Positions 17,546 to 25,230 of a stretch of DNA of 40,867 bases are shown here, piece by piece. Numbering within the stretch: the first letter of the stretch is position 1; the number at the start of each line of letters is the position of its first letter. The DNA comes from an uncultured Oscillospiraceae bacterium (GTDB lineage: Bacteria; Bacillota; Clostridia; Oscillospirales; Ruminococcaceae). The position numbers and the translations under genes are program-made. The notes beneath the pieces were generated by a model. The model had not been told where the DNA came from, made no database searches, and saw only the letters and a list, made by a program, of their open reading frames with translations. The stretch lies in NCBI GenBank assembly GCA_949285275.1, contig CASEBP010000037.1, forward strand, positions 1-40,867, written 5' to 3'.

Positions 17546-17571
17546 GGGCGCCGGACACCTGACCGGCGCCC
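17546..17571 (+). repeat. 9-bp GC-rich hairpin between the panB-like gene and fhs
   Basis: GGGCGCCGG (17546-17554) pairs perfectly with CCGGCGCCC (17563-17571) around an 8-base loop. No T-run follows, so it probably tunes rather than ends transcription. Confidence 0.6.
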
Positions 17572-17605
17572 ATCGGGCAGAGTGGAACAATAAGGGGGAA
17601 TTTCA

Positions 17606-19273
17606 ATGACGGATATCGAAATCGCACAGCGTGTCCAAATGCGGAAAATCACAGAAATTGCAGCAAAAGCTGGCATAGAAGAGAAGTATTTGGAACAATA
17701 CGGAAATTACAAGGCAAAGATTGACTACACGCTGCTGCGGGACAAGAAAGAGGATCCAGATGGAAAATTGATCCTTGTCACGGCAATTACCCCCACGCCC
17801 GCTGGCGAGGGAAAAACAACGACATCTGTCGGTTTGGCCGATGGCTTACGAAATATCGGAAAAAATGCAATGGTTGCCCTGCGGGAGCCGTCGCTGGGGC
17901 CGGTATTTGGCATCAAGGGTGGGGCAGCCGGAGGAGGCTATGCTCAGGTTGTTCCGATGGAGGACATCAATCTTCATTTTACCGGAGATTTCCATGCCAT
18001 CGGGGCGGCCAACAATCTGCTGGCTGCGATGATCGACAACCATATTCAGCAGGGCAACGTCCTGCGAATCGATCCTCGCCGGATTACCTGGAAACGGGCC
18101 GTCGATATGAACGACCGGGTGCTGCGAAACATTGTCGTCGGGCTTGGCGGAAAGGGAAACGGTGTGCCGCGTGAAGATGGCTTTCAAATTACCGTGGCCT
18201 CTGAGATTATGGCGATCCTCTGTCTGGCGGATGGCATTCCCGATTTAAAATCTCGTTTGGCGCGTATTATTGTCGGCTATACCTATGATGGCGCACCGGT
18301 CACCGCCCATGATCTCAAAGCCGAAGGGGCGATGGCTGCCCTGCTGAAGGATGCGCTCAAGCCCAACCTGGTGCAGACCTTGGAGGGAACGCCGGCATTG
18401 ATTCATGGCGGACCGTTTGCCAATATTGCCCACGGCTGCAATTCGATCACGGCGACGCGGATGGCACTGAAATTGAGTGACTATACAGTAACGGAAGCGG
18501 GGTTTGCCGCCGATCTGGGAGCAGAGAAGTTTTTTGACATCAAATGCCGTATGGCGGGCCTGAAACCGTCTGCGGTGGTTTTGGTGGCGACGGTACGGGC
18601 GCTTAAGTATCACGGGGGTGTTCCGAAAGCAGAGCTTGGCAATGAGAATGTCGAAGCACTGCAGCGGGGCCTTCCCAACCTGCTGCGCCATGTATCCAAC
18701 ATCAAACAGGTTTTTCATATGCCTTGTGTGGTGGCAATCAATGCATTCCCCACCGATACGAAGGCGGAACTCGATCTGATTGAGTCCAAGTGCCGGGAAG
18801 ATGGCGTTAATGTGGCACTCAGTGAGGTTTGGGCCAAAGGAGGCGCCGGCGGTGCGGCTTTGGCGCGGGAAGTGGTCCGTCTGTGCGATATGCCCAATCA
18901 GTTTGAACAGGCCTATGAGCTGGACCTGGGCATCGCTGAAAAAATTCAGCAGATTGCCACGAGAATTTATCATGCAGACGGTGTCGATTTTACCGCGGCC
19001 GCTGCCAAGCAGTGCAAGGAGCTGGAGAAGCTGGGCTTTGGGAATCTGCCAATCTGTATGGCTAAAACCCAGTACAGCTTTTCGGATGACCCAGGCAAAA
19101 TCGGTGCTCCGGAGGGATTCCGGATTTCCGTTCGCAGTCTGAGCGTCAGCGCCGGTGCCGGATTTATTGTTGCCCTCACAGGGGACATCATGACAATGCC
19201 CGGCCTGCCGAAGGTGCCTTCTGCCGAAAAAATCGATGTGGATGAGACCGGTTTGATATCCGGACTGTTTTGA
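17606..19273 (+). CDS. fhs: Formate-tetrahydrofolate ligase (formyl-THF synthetase)
   Basis: Catalyses formate + ATP + THF to 10-formyl-THF + ADP + phosphate. The reaction is reversible and yields ATP in purine-fermenting clostridia. The 555-residue product is full length. The N-terminal family pattern and the P-loop [11 protein letters not shown] (62-72) are present, then [26 protein letters not shown] sequence in the conserved family order and a C-terminal [13 protein letters not shown] ending. It lies between the panB-like gene and the Ldh2/fchA/folD genes, which places C1-folate chemistry inside the accessory catabolic cluster. In that setting the ATP-forming direction (10-formyl-THF to formate) is the inferred role. 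Confidence 0.96.
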   Translation: MTDIEIAQRVQMRKITEIAAKAGIEEKYLEQYGNYKAKIDYTLLRDKKEDPDGKLILVTAITPTPAGEGKTTTSVGLADGLRNIGKNAMVALREPSLGPVFGIKGGAAGGGYAQVVPMEDINLHFTGDFHAIGAANNLLAAMIDNHIQQGNVLRIDPRRITWKRAVDMNDRVLRNIVVGLGGKGNGVPREDGFQITVASEIMAILCLADGIPDLKSRLARIIVGYTYDGAPVTAHDLKAEGAMAALLKDALKPNLVQTLEGTPALIHGGPFANIAHGCNSITATRMALKLSDYTVTEAGFAADLGAEKFFDIKCRMAGLKPSAVVLVATVRALKYHGGVPKAELGNENVEALQRGLPNLLRHVSNIKQVFHMPCVVAINAFPTDTKAELDLIESKCREDGVNVALSEVWAKGGAGGAALAREVVRLCDMPNQFEQAYELDLGIAEKIQQIATRIYHADGVDFTAAAAKQCKELEKLGFGNLPICMAKTQYSFSDDPGKIGAPEGFRISVRSLSVSAGAGFIVALTGDIMTMPGLPKVPSAEKIDVDETGLISGLF

Positions 19274-19278
19274 CGGTG

Positions 19279-19315
19279 ACTGCCGGCAGACGAAGCTCCT
19301 TCGTCTGCCGGCAGT
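19279..19315 (+). repeat. 16-bp perfect hairpin after fhs
   Basis: ACTGCCGGCAGACGAA (19279-19294) pairs perfectly with TTCGTCTGCCGGCAGT (19300-19315) around GCTCC. It begins 6 bases after the fhs stop. It is the strongest stem in the cluster but has no T-tract, so processing, protection or partial termination between fhs and the last four genes are the likely roles. Confidence 0.7.
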
Positions 19316-19423
19316 ATCGAATCATTCGGCCGGCGAAACATGACGGTGGGACGTTCTTATGGGTCGGTTGGGCCGGAACATACTCGGATTAAGCAACAAA
19401 GCGGGACGGGAGAGGGGCGTGTG

Positions 19424-20464
19424 ATGATGAGGACCTTTCCATATCAAGTATTGTACAAGTTTTGCCACGATATATTTGCTGCCGCTGGCGTGGAAGAGAA
19501 CTGCGCCTGTGCCGTGACCGATTCCCTGATGGACGCTGAACTGACTGGTGTTCACACCCACGGCTTGATTCGGCTGCCCATCTATATTCAGCGGATACAA
19601 GCGGGGGTCGTTTCGCCCGAAAATCACATTCGGATCGTTCGGGAGGGCCCTTCCACCCTGGTGGTTGATGCAGGAAATTCCTTTGGGGCGCCGAGTACGG
19701 CATTTGCCATGAATGCCTGTATCCAAAAGGCGGAAAAAACCGGCGCCTGCTTTGCTACGGTAAGGGCCTCCAATCATTTTGGGACGGCATCTTTTTTTGC
19801 AAGGATGGCGGCAAAGCATGATATGATCGGGTTTTGCTGCACCAATGTAACCGGGAAAATCGTTCCCTATGGGGGGAGTAAGCCCTATATGGGGACCAAT
19901 CCGTTTTCTGTTGCTATTCCAACTGCAGACGAATCCCTTCCCTTCGTTCTGGACATGACCCCCACGGTAGTTTCCTTGGGGAAATTGATCCTTGCACAGA
20001 AGCAGGGAAAAGAGATTCCGTTGGGCTGGGCGCTGGACGAAAACGGAAAACCGACCACAGATCCCGCCGCCGGGCGCCGGGGATCGCTGGTCCCCATTGC
20101 AGGACCAAAAGGTAGCGGTCTGGCTATGGCGGTTGAGCTGCTCTGCGGCGTGCTGAGCGGGGCGGGCTGCGGGCCCTATCTGCATGATTTGTATTCCTTT
20201 GATGAGCCTCAGGGGATTGGACATTTTGTGGGCGCCATCGCCGTCGCCGGATTTATGGATCCGTCCGATTTCAAGGCGAAAGCTTCTCAAATGCTCCAGG
20301 AAATCAAAAGAATCAAGCCTGCGGAGGGATTTCGTGAGGTCATGATTCCCGGGGAGCGGGGCGCCCGCGAAGCGGCGGCGCGCAAAAAGGAAGGGATTTC
20401 CCTTTCGGAAGAGCTGTGTGAAGAGCTCAACGAACTGGGCAGGCCGTATGGGATTGCCCTGTGA
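19424..20464 (+). CDS. Ldh2/malate dehydrogenase-family oxidoreductase
   Basis: NAD(P)-dependent dehydrogenase of the family that includes archaeal-type malate, L-sulfolactate, ureidoglycolate and 2,3-diketo-L-gulonate dehydrogenases; its fold is unrelated to Rossmann lactate dehydrogenases. The 346-residue length is typical. Seen family patterns are THGLIRLPIYIQRI near the N-terminus, ASNHFGTASFF, GGSKPYMGTNPFSVAIPT, and GPKGSGLAMAVELL. An in-frame start at 19340 would add 28 residues, but GAGAGGGG lies just before GTG 19421/ATG 19424. Within the cluster it could oxidise a 2-hydroxy acid substrate or reduce a 2-oxo product with stereochemistry opposite to the enzyme at 15646. The substrate is unknown. 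Confidence 0.87.
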   Translation: MMRTFPYQVLYKFCHDIFAAAGVEENCACAVTDSLMDAELTGVHTHGLIRLPIYIQRIQAGVVSPENHIRIVREGPSTLVVDAGNSFGAPSTAFAMNACIQKAEKTGACFATVRASNHFGTASFFARMAAKHDMIGFCCTNVTGKIVPYGGSKPYMGTNPFSVAIPTADESLPFVLDMTPTVVSLGKLILAQKQGKEIPLGWALDENGKPTTDPAAGRRGSLVPIAGPKGSGLAMAVELLCGVLSGAGCGPYLHDLYSFDEPQGIGHFVGAIAVAGFMDPSDFKAKASQMLQEIKRIKPAEGFREVMIPGERGAREAAARKKEGISLSEELCEELNELGRPYGIAL

Positions 20465-20542
20465 GAGGGATCTTCCGCAGCAACTCTTTGGAAGCAGGGG
20501 CCTTTTGTGTGGCAGATGGTCTGCTGGAGGGAAGAGAAAACG

Positions 20543-21166
20543 ATGGAATGGATGCAGCAAAGTGCAGCCGGCTTCACCGAGTGCCTGGCTTCGCCGTCTC
20601 CCGTGCCGGGAGGGGGCGGTGCAAGTGCTCTGGTGGGGGCGATTGGAATTGCATTGGGTGATATGGTAGGTGAGCTGACTGTAGGGAAGAAGAGATATGC
20701 TGATTCGGAGGAGCGAATCAAACAGCTGATGCAGCGGGCGCAGGAGCTTCGAATCAGGCTGTTGGAGTGTGCGGAAAAGGATGCCCAGGTGTTTGAGCCG
20801 CTCAGCAAGGCCTACAAAATTCCCAGGGAGGATCCGCAACGTGCCGCCGTATTGGAGAGATGCCTTCGCGCGGCCGCTGCTGTTCCGCTGGAGATTTTTG
20901 ATCTTTGCCGTGAAGCTATCGATGTAGAGAAGGAATTCGCCGAAAAAGGGAGCGCTATGGTCATTTCAGATGCGGCCACGGGGATTGCGCTTTGTTGTGC
21001 AGCCATGCAGGGGGCCGCGGTGAATGTCAAGGTAAACACCCGCCTGATGAAGGACCGGGAGTGGGCTGAAAAGCTGGATTCCCATATCGATCAGGAGCTT
21101 AAGCGGTACACAGAACGTGCCGAATGGACTTACAAGGAAGTTTACAGGAGGCTTTCGGATGGCTGA
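20543..21166 (+). CDS. fchA: Methenyl-THF cyclohydrolase / cyclodeaminase-family protein (FchA)
   Basis: FchA converts 5,10-methenyl-THF and water to 10-formyl-THF, the step between FolD and Fhs. The 207-residue, mostly helical product has the family size and the N-terminal loop SPSPVPGGGGASALVGA with glycine-rich folate contacts, then long amphipathic helices and DAATGIALCCAAMQGAAVNVK near the C-terminus. It could in principle be a formimino-THF cyclodeaminase, but no histidine-degradation genes are near while fhs and folD are. GGAGGGAAG precedes ATG 20543. Its 3' end overlaps the folD start by 8 bases, so the two are probably translated together. Confidence 0.88.
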   Translation: MEWMQQSAAGFTECLASPSPVPGGGGASALVGAIGIALGDMVGELTVGKKRYADSEERIKQLMQRAQELRIRLLECAEKDAQVFEPLSKAYKIPREDPQRAAVLERCLRAAAAVPLEIFDLCREAIDVEKEFAEKGSAMVISDAATGIALCCAAMQGAAVNVKVNTRLMKDREWAEKLDSHIDQELKRYTERAEWTYKEVYRRLSDG

Positions 21167-22013
21167 ACTGTTAAAGGGCGCTGCTGTTGCTGCGGCGTTG
21201 GATAAAAAGACGACGGCCGCGGTGGCAACGCTGCGGAGCAAAGGCGTTGATGCTACGCTGGCGATTCTTCGTGTGGGAGAGCGGGCGGACGATGTGAGCT
21301 ATGAGCGCGGCGCCATCAAACGCTGCTCACAGACCGGCATACGGGTCAAGCAGGTCACCTTGCCGAGAGACGTGCAGAGTCACGTGTTTTTTTCAACCCT
21401 CGATTCACTTAATCATGATGACGCTGTACATGGTATTCTGATGTTTCGCCCGCTTCCGGGGCAGATTGATGAGGATCAGGCGCGGCAGAGGCTGTTCTTT
21501 GAAAAGGACGTCGATGGCTCCACCGATCCCTCGCTCGCAGGAGTATTCACCGGTGTTTATCAGGGGTTCCCCCCCTGCACCGCACAGGCGGCGATTGAAA
21601 TGCTGGATTATTACCAAATTCCCTGTGAAGGGAAACGCGCCGTCGTGATAGGACGCTCTCTGGTAATTGGCCGCCCCGTTTCCATGATGCTGCTGCAAAA
21701 AAATGCTACCGTGACAATATGCCATACCAGGACACAAAACATTTGCGATATCGCCAGAGAAGCCGACATTCTGATAACCTGTACCGGAAAAATGGAGAGC
21801 ATCGGGAAGGATTATTTGAGAAAGGGACAAACCGTTATCGATGTCGGGATTGGCTGGAATGAGGAGAAGGGGAAACTGTGCGGGGATGTTCGCTGGGAAG
21901 AGGCGGTGGATATCGTTGATAGGATTACCCCTGTTCCCGGAGGAGTCGGAAGCGTTACCACCAGTGTGCTCATGTCGCATGTGGCAAAGGCTGCCGAGAG
22001 AATGATGCGATGA
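21159..22013 (+). CDS. folD: FolD-type methylene-THF dehydrogenase, probably without cyclohydrolase activity
   Basis: Oxidises 5,10-methylene-THF to methenyl-THF with NAD(P)+. The 284-residue product shows Tyr 48 and Lys 54 in YERGAIK, KDVDG with Asp 119, PPCTAQAAIEML, VVIGRSLVIGRPVSMML for the nucleotide site, and TPVPGGVGSVT near the end. The loop that normally reads VQLPLP is MFRPLP here, so the Gln (Gln 98 in E. coli) needed for the cyclohydrolase step is Phe 96. This suggests a dehydrogenase-only enzyme that relies on FchA encoded just upstream. AGGAGG precedes ATG 21159. It overlaps fchA by 8 bases and the channel gene downstream by ATGA. Confidence 0.92.
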   Translation: MAELLKGAAVAAALDKKTTAAVATLRSKGVDATLAILRVGERADDVSYERGAIKRCSQTGIRVKQVTLPRDVQSHVFFSTLDSLNHDDAVHGILMFRPLPGQIDEDQARQRLFFEKDVDGSTDPSLAGVFTGVYQGFPPCTAQAAIEMLDYYQIPCEGKRAVVIGRSLVIGRPVSMMLLQKNATVTICHTRTQNICDIAREADILITCTGKMESIGKDYLRKGQTVIDVGIGWNEEKGKLCGDVRWEEAVDIVDRITPVPGGVGSVTTSVLMSHVAKAAERMMR

Positions 22014-22624
22014 AAAAAGAATGTTTGGGTTCGGTTTTGGCCGGCGGATGCATCGGACTGGGAGGCGTTGCCTTCCTCAGTCTGGACAACAAAGTGTTGG
22101 GTGCCTTGCTTTTTACGCTGGGGCTGTTTTGTGTTTGTACGCTGCAGCTGCATCTGTTCACGGGAAAGGTATGCTATTTGTTCCTCAACGACGCATTGAG
22201 GATGAGAGATCTGGCAGTCATCTGGCTGGGGAATTTGGCCGGAACCGTCTGTATCGCGGCTGTGGTTCGGATGTCCCGCATCTCCCCGCTTGCCGCAAAA
22301 GCGCAGGAACTCTGTGCGGTCAAACTGTCAGATACCCATTGGAGCCTGTTTCTCCTTGCTGTGATGTGCAATATCTTCATCTATATAGGGGTGGAGAATT
22401 TCCGCAGCAATCCACATGAAGCGGGAAAATATCTGGCGTTGTTTTTTGCCGTTATGGGGTTTATTCTTTGCGGATTTGAGCATTGCGTCGCCGATATGTT
22501 TTACTTTGCCGTGGCCAATCTATGGAGCGGCGAGGTACTCGTGCGCCTGTTGGTTATCACGATGGGAAACGCGGTTGGCGGAATAATCTTTGCACATTTG
22601 CATGTATGTCTTTTGCGGGAGTGA
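22010..22624 (+). CDS. Short formate/nitrite transporter (FNT) family channel
   Basis: FNT proteins are pentameric channels that move formate or related monovalent anions. The 204-residue product has about six hydrophobic segments and the diagnostic motifs LHLFTGK in the first third, GFEHCVADMFYF with the central pore His 158, and MGNAVGGI near the C-terminus. It is clearly shorter than the usual 260-285 residues, mainly by a trimmed N-terminus and loops. The start overlaps the folD stop (ATGA). As the last gene of the cluster, before a strong terminator, it is the obvious exit for formate released by Fhs. Direction and ion are inferred. Confidence 0.85.
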   Translation: MKKECLGSVLAGGCIGLGGVAFLSLDNKVLGALLFTLGLFCVCTLQLHLFTGKVCYLFLNDALRMRDLAVIWLGNLAGTVCIAAVVRMSRISPLAAKAQELCAVKLSDTHWSLFLLAVMCNIFIYIGVENFRSNPHEAGKYLALFFAVMGFILCGFEHCVADMFYFAVANLWSGEVLVRLLVITMGNAVGGIIFAHLHVCLLRE

Positions 22625-22670
22625 TCGAGTGCAGCCGTATCTTTGCGGTGCGGAAAAATAGTACCATGTC

Positions 22671-22705
22671 AAGCGGGGATGCCTTGATGGCATCCCCGCT
22701 TTGTT
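22671..22705. terminator. Strong terminator closing the accessory cluster
   Basis: AAGCGGGGATGCC (22671-22683) pairs perfectly with GGCATCCCCGCTT (22689-22701) across TTGAT and is followed by TGTTTCGTT. It lies between two convergent genes and may serve both strands. Confidence 0.85.
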
Positions 22706-22729
22706 TCGTTCTATTATATTGGTAGGGCG

Positions 22730-23440
22730 CTATTCGCGGATCTGGGAAAGGCTCTCCAGACTGACCCGCAGTTTTTCCAATGCTTTCTTTTCCAGGCGGG
22801 ATACATAACTGCGGCTGATCCGGAGGCTGGATGCGACCTCGCGCTGGGTGAGAGGGCGGTGTCCGTTAAGGCCATAGCGCAGGATGACAATCTCTCGTTC
22901 CCGGCCTGCCAGCGTTTTTTCGATGCACTGATGAAGCTGTTCAGCCCGCAGCTTCAGTTCGATGTCGTCAAAGATCGATCCCTCATCTGCCATGATGTCC
23001 TGGAGGGTTAGCGTATTGCCGTCCTTGTCGGTGTCAATCGGATCGGAGATGTAGACGTCCTGTGCATTTTTCTTGCGACTGCGGAAATACATCAGGACCT
23101 CATTTTCAATGCACCGTGATGCATAGGTTGCAAAGCGGGTCCCCTTGTCATAGTTGAAGGTGGAGGCCGCTTTGATCAGTCCGATGGTGCCGATCGAGAT
23201 CAAATCGTCCTGGTCCCTGGTGTTGGCGTAGTATTTTTTGATGATATGCACCACCAGACGAAGATTGTGCTCGATCAGCTCATTTTTGGCGTTGGGATCG
23301 CCAGCCCTGATTCGTTCCAGACAGGCGCGCTCCTGCTTGGCCGAAAGCGGCCGGGGAAAGGAATGGCCGCTTCCCATATGCAGAACCAGAAACAGACGCA
23401 GCAGTTGCGGCAGACTGCAAAGCAGCGATTCGATCAGCAT
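22730..23440 (-). CDS. sigK: Sporulation sigma factor sigma-K (pro-form)
   Basis: Mother-cell sigma factor for late spore coat and cortex genes. The 236-residue product begins with a hydrophobic stretch (about residues 1-22, LLCSLPQLLRLFLVL) that fits a membrane-associated pro-sequence removed by SpoIVFB, then FPRPLSAKQE. Region 2 follows (LIEHNLRLVVHIIKKY, DLISIGTIGLIKAASTF, GTRFATYASRCIENE), and region 4 ends with TQREVASSLRISRSYVSRLEKKAL. The gene is continuous, with no inserted skin-like element. AAGGGGG precedes ATG 23440. It is convergent to the accessory cluster and divergent from the amidohydrolase gene. SigE is the nearest alternative, but the pro-region and region 2 sequence favour SigK. 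Confidence 0.9.
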   Translation of the reverse strand: MLIESLLCSLPQLLRLFLVLHMGSGHSFPRPLSAKQERACLERIRAGDPNAKNELIEHNLRLVVHIIKKYYANTRDQDDLISIGTIGLIKAASTFNYDKGTRFATYASRCIENEVLMYFRSRKKNAQDVYISDPIDTDKDGNTLTLQDIMADEGSIFDDIELKLRAEQLHQCIEKTLAGREREIVILRYGLNGHRPLTQREVASSLRISRSYVSRLEKKALEKLRVSLESLSQIRE

Positions 23441-23562
23441 CCGATAACCCCCTTCAACAAATCCGTTCTAACATTATGAGGGGAGGCCGCAGGATAGATG
23501 TTGTCCCACTGGGAAAAATAAGCGGCAAGAGCAACACAGAAACGAATGGGAGGGAAACGGAA

Positions 23563-25116
23563 ATGCAGGAAAAGACGCTCTATTGCGGTGGGGATATCAT
23601 TACGATGGACCAGCCGGGTACGGCGGTTCTGACCGAGGGCGGACGAATTCTTTCGGTAGGGGAGGAAAAGGTGCTTCGCAGCCAGGCGGGATCCGGTCTC
23701 CGGGAGATCCGCCTGGAGGGCAGAACGATGATGCCCGCCTTCCTGGATTCACACAGCCATCTGGTATCGGTTGCGGCAACGCTGTCGCTGGCGCCGCTGG
23801 GGGAGGCTGGCAGCTTTGAGGAAATTCTGGAGGCGCTCAAGACGCTGGCCGCCAAGAATACGGGAAGGGAGTGGGTGATCGGATTTGGATATGATCACAG
23901 TGTGCTGTCCGAAAGGCGGCATCCGGACCGTCAAATACTCGACGCCGCTTTTCCCGATCGGCCGGTTCTGATCTCCCATGCTTCGGGACACATGGGGGTG
24001 GCCAATTCGCAGGCGCTGGCCCGGATGGGCATCACCCGTGAAACGGCGGATCCGGATGGCGGCCGGATCGGGCGGGACGCCGACGGAGAACTGAACGGTT
24101 ACCTGGAAGAAACCGCATTTACCCGGTATGCACAGGCCGCCGGGGCGGTGGACCCCAAGCGAATGGAGTCCGATTTTTTCAGGGCACAGCAGCAGTATCT
24201 CGGGTATGGGATTTCCACCGCGCAGGAAGGCTTTGCAGGGCGGCAGGAACTGGCGCTGCTGGAGGGCTTCGCCCGCAAAGGAGGGCTTCTCCTCGATGTG
24301 CGGGCCTATTGCGCTCCCGATACCGGCCGGCCGGTTCGGAAAGAGGAGATCGGCCGTCTGAAGATCGGCGGCTATAAGATCTTTCTCGACGGTTCTCCGC
24401 AGGGAAAGACCGCCTGGCTGACCCGCCCTTATGAGGGGGAGGATGACTATCGGGGGTATCCGGTGCATACCGATGCCGAGGTGGACGAGGCGGTCCGAAG
24501 GGCCTGCGGCGAAGGAGTTCAGCTGTTGGCCCACTGCAACGGGGACGCCGCCGCCGATCAGCTGATTGCCGCCTTTGAGCGGGAGAACCAAAGACAGCCG
24601 GTTGCGCCGCTGCGTCCGGTGATGATCCATGCTCAGATGCTGCGGAGCGACCAGCTGGATCGCATGAAACCGCTGGGAATGATCCCGTCCTTCTTCCCGG
24701 CGCATCTCTGGCACTGGGGGGATGTCCACCGGAAAAATCTTGGGGAGCGGGCCTTTCGGATCAGTCCGCTGCGGGATGCACAGGAACGTCAGATCCCCTT
24801 CACGCTGCATCAGGATTCCCCTGTGCTGCCGAACAATCTTCTGGAGGCGGTCTGGTGTGCGGTAAACCGGATTTCACGGCAGGGCGTTTCGATGGGGGAA
24901 GCCCAGAGAATCACCCCGTTGCGGGCACTGCAGGCGATCACCATCGACGCCGCCTACCAGTACTTTGAGGAGGGGGAAAAGGGTTCGATTACGCCGGGGA
25001 AAAGGGCGGATTTTGTGCTGCTCGACCGCAATCCCCTCACGGTGCCGCCACAGGAGATTCGCCGGATTTCGGTGACCGAAACGATTCTGCAGGGGGAAAG
25101 TGTATACCGTCAGTGA
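23563..25116 (+). CDS. YtcJ-like amidohydrolase (amidohydrolase family 3)
   Basis: Metal-dependent hydrolase of the urease/dihydroorotase superfamily, substrate unknown. The 517-residue product has the N-terminal beta-sandwich strand, then the metal motif FLDSHSH with His 64 and His 66, the large insertion typical of YtcJ proteins (GFGYDHSVLSE), later DGSPQGKTAWLT, LLAHCNGDAA, IHAQMLRSDQL and LHQDSPVLPN, and the closing GSITPGKRADFVLLD. No signal peptide is seen. A start at 23476 is in frame, but GGGAGGG lies before ATG 23563. It is divergent from sigK and stands alone; the neighbours give no hint of substrate. Confidence 0.88.
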   Translation: MQEKTLYCGGDIITMDQPGTAVLTEGGRILSVGEEKVLRSQAGSGLREIRLEGRTMMPAFLDSHSHLVSVAATLSLAPLGEAGSFEEILEALKTLAAKNTGREWVIGFGYDHSVLSERRHPDRQILDAAFPDRPVLISHASGHMGVANSQALARMGITRETADPDGGRIGRDADGELNGYLEETAFTRYAQAAGAVDPKRMESDFFRAQQQYLGYGISTAQEGFAGRQELALLEGFARKGGLLLDVRAYCAPDTGRPVRKEEIGRLKIGGYKIFLDGSPQGKTAWLTRPYEGEDDYRGYPVHTDAEVDEAVRRACGEGVQLLAHCNGDAAADQLIAAFERENQRQPVAPLRPVMIHAQMLRSDQLDRMKPLGMIPSFFPAHLWHWGDVHRKNLGERAFRISPLRDAQERQIPFTLHQDSPVLPNNLLEAVWCAVNRISRQGVSMGEAQRITPLRALQAITIDAAYQYFEEGEKGSITPGKRADFVLLDRNPLTVPPQEIRRISVTETILQGESVYRQ

Positions 25117-25167
25117 ACGGTTTTGGCAATAAAGTTTCTCGGAGAAGGAAAAATTTGATCGTTCCCC

Positions 25168-25197
25168 TTGTCCTTTTCCACCCGGCGCGCGTATAAT
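25168..25197 (+). promoter_or_regulatory. Sigma-A-type promoter of the ThrE-like exporter genes
   Basis: TTGTCC (25168-25173) and TATAAT (25192-25197) are 18 bases apart. Transcription would begin near 25205, about 26 bases before ATG 25231. Confidence 0.7.
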
Positions 25198-25230
25198 GGA
25201 GGTGGATTTTATGTGGAGAGGGCAGGCAGA

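Noticed and set aside
9813..22624. The C1 genes as part of a Wood-Ljungdahl acetogenesis operon
   Set aside because: No metF, acs/cdh, corrinoid protein or formate dehydrogenase gene is present, and the cluster contains an importer and dehydratase instead.
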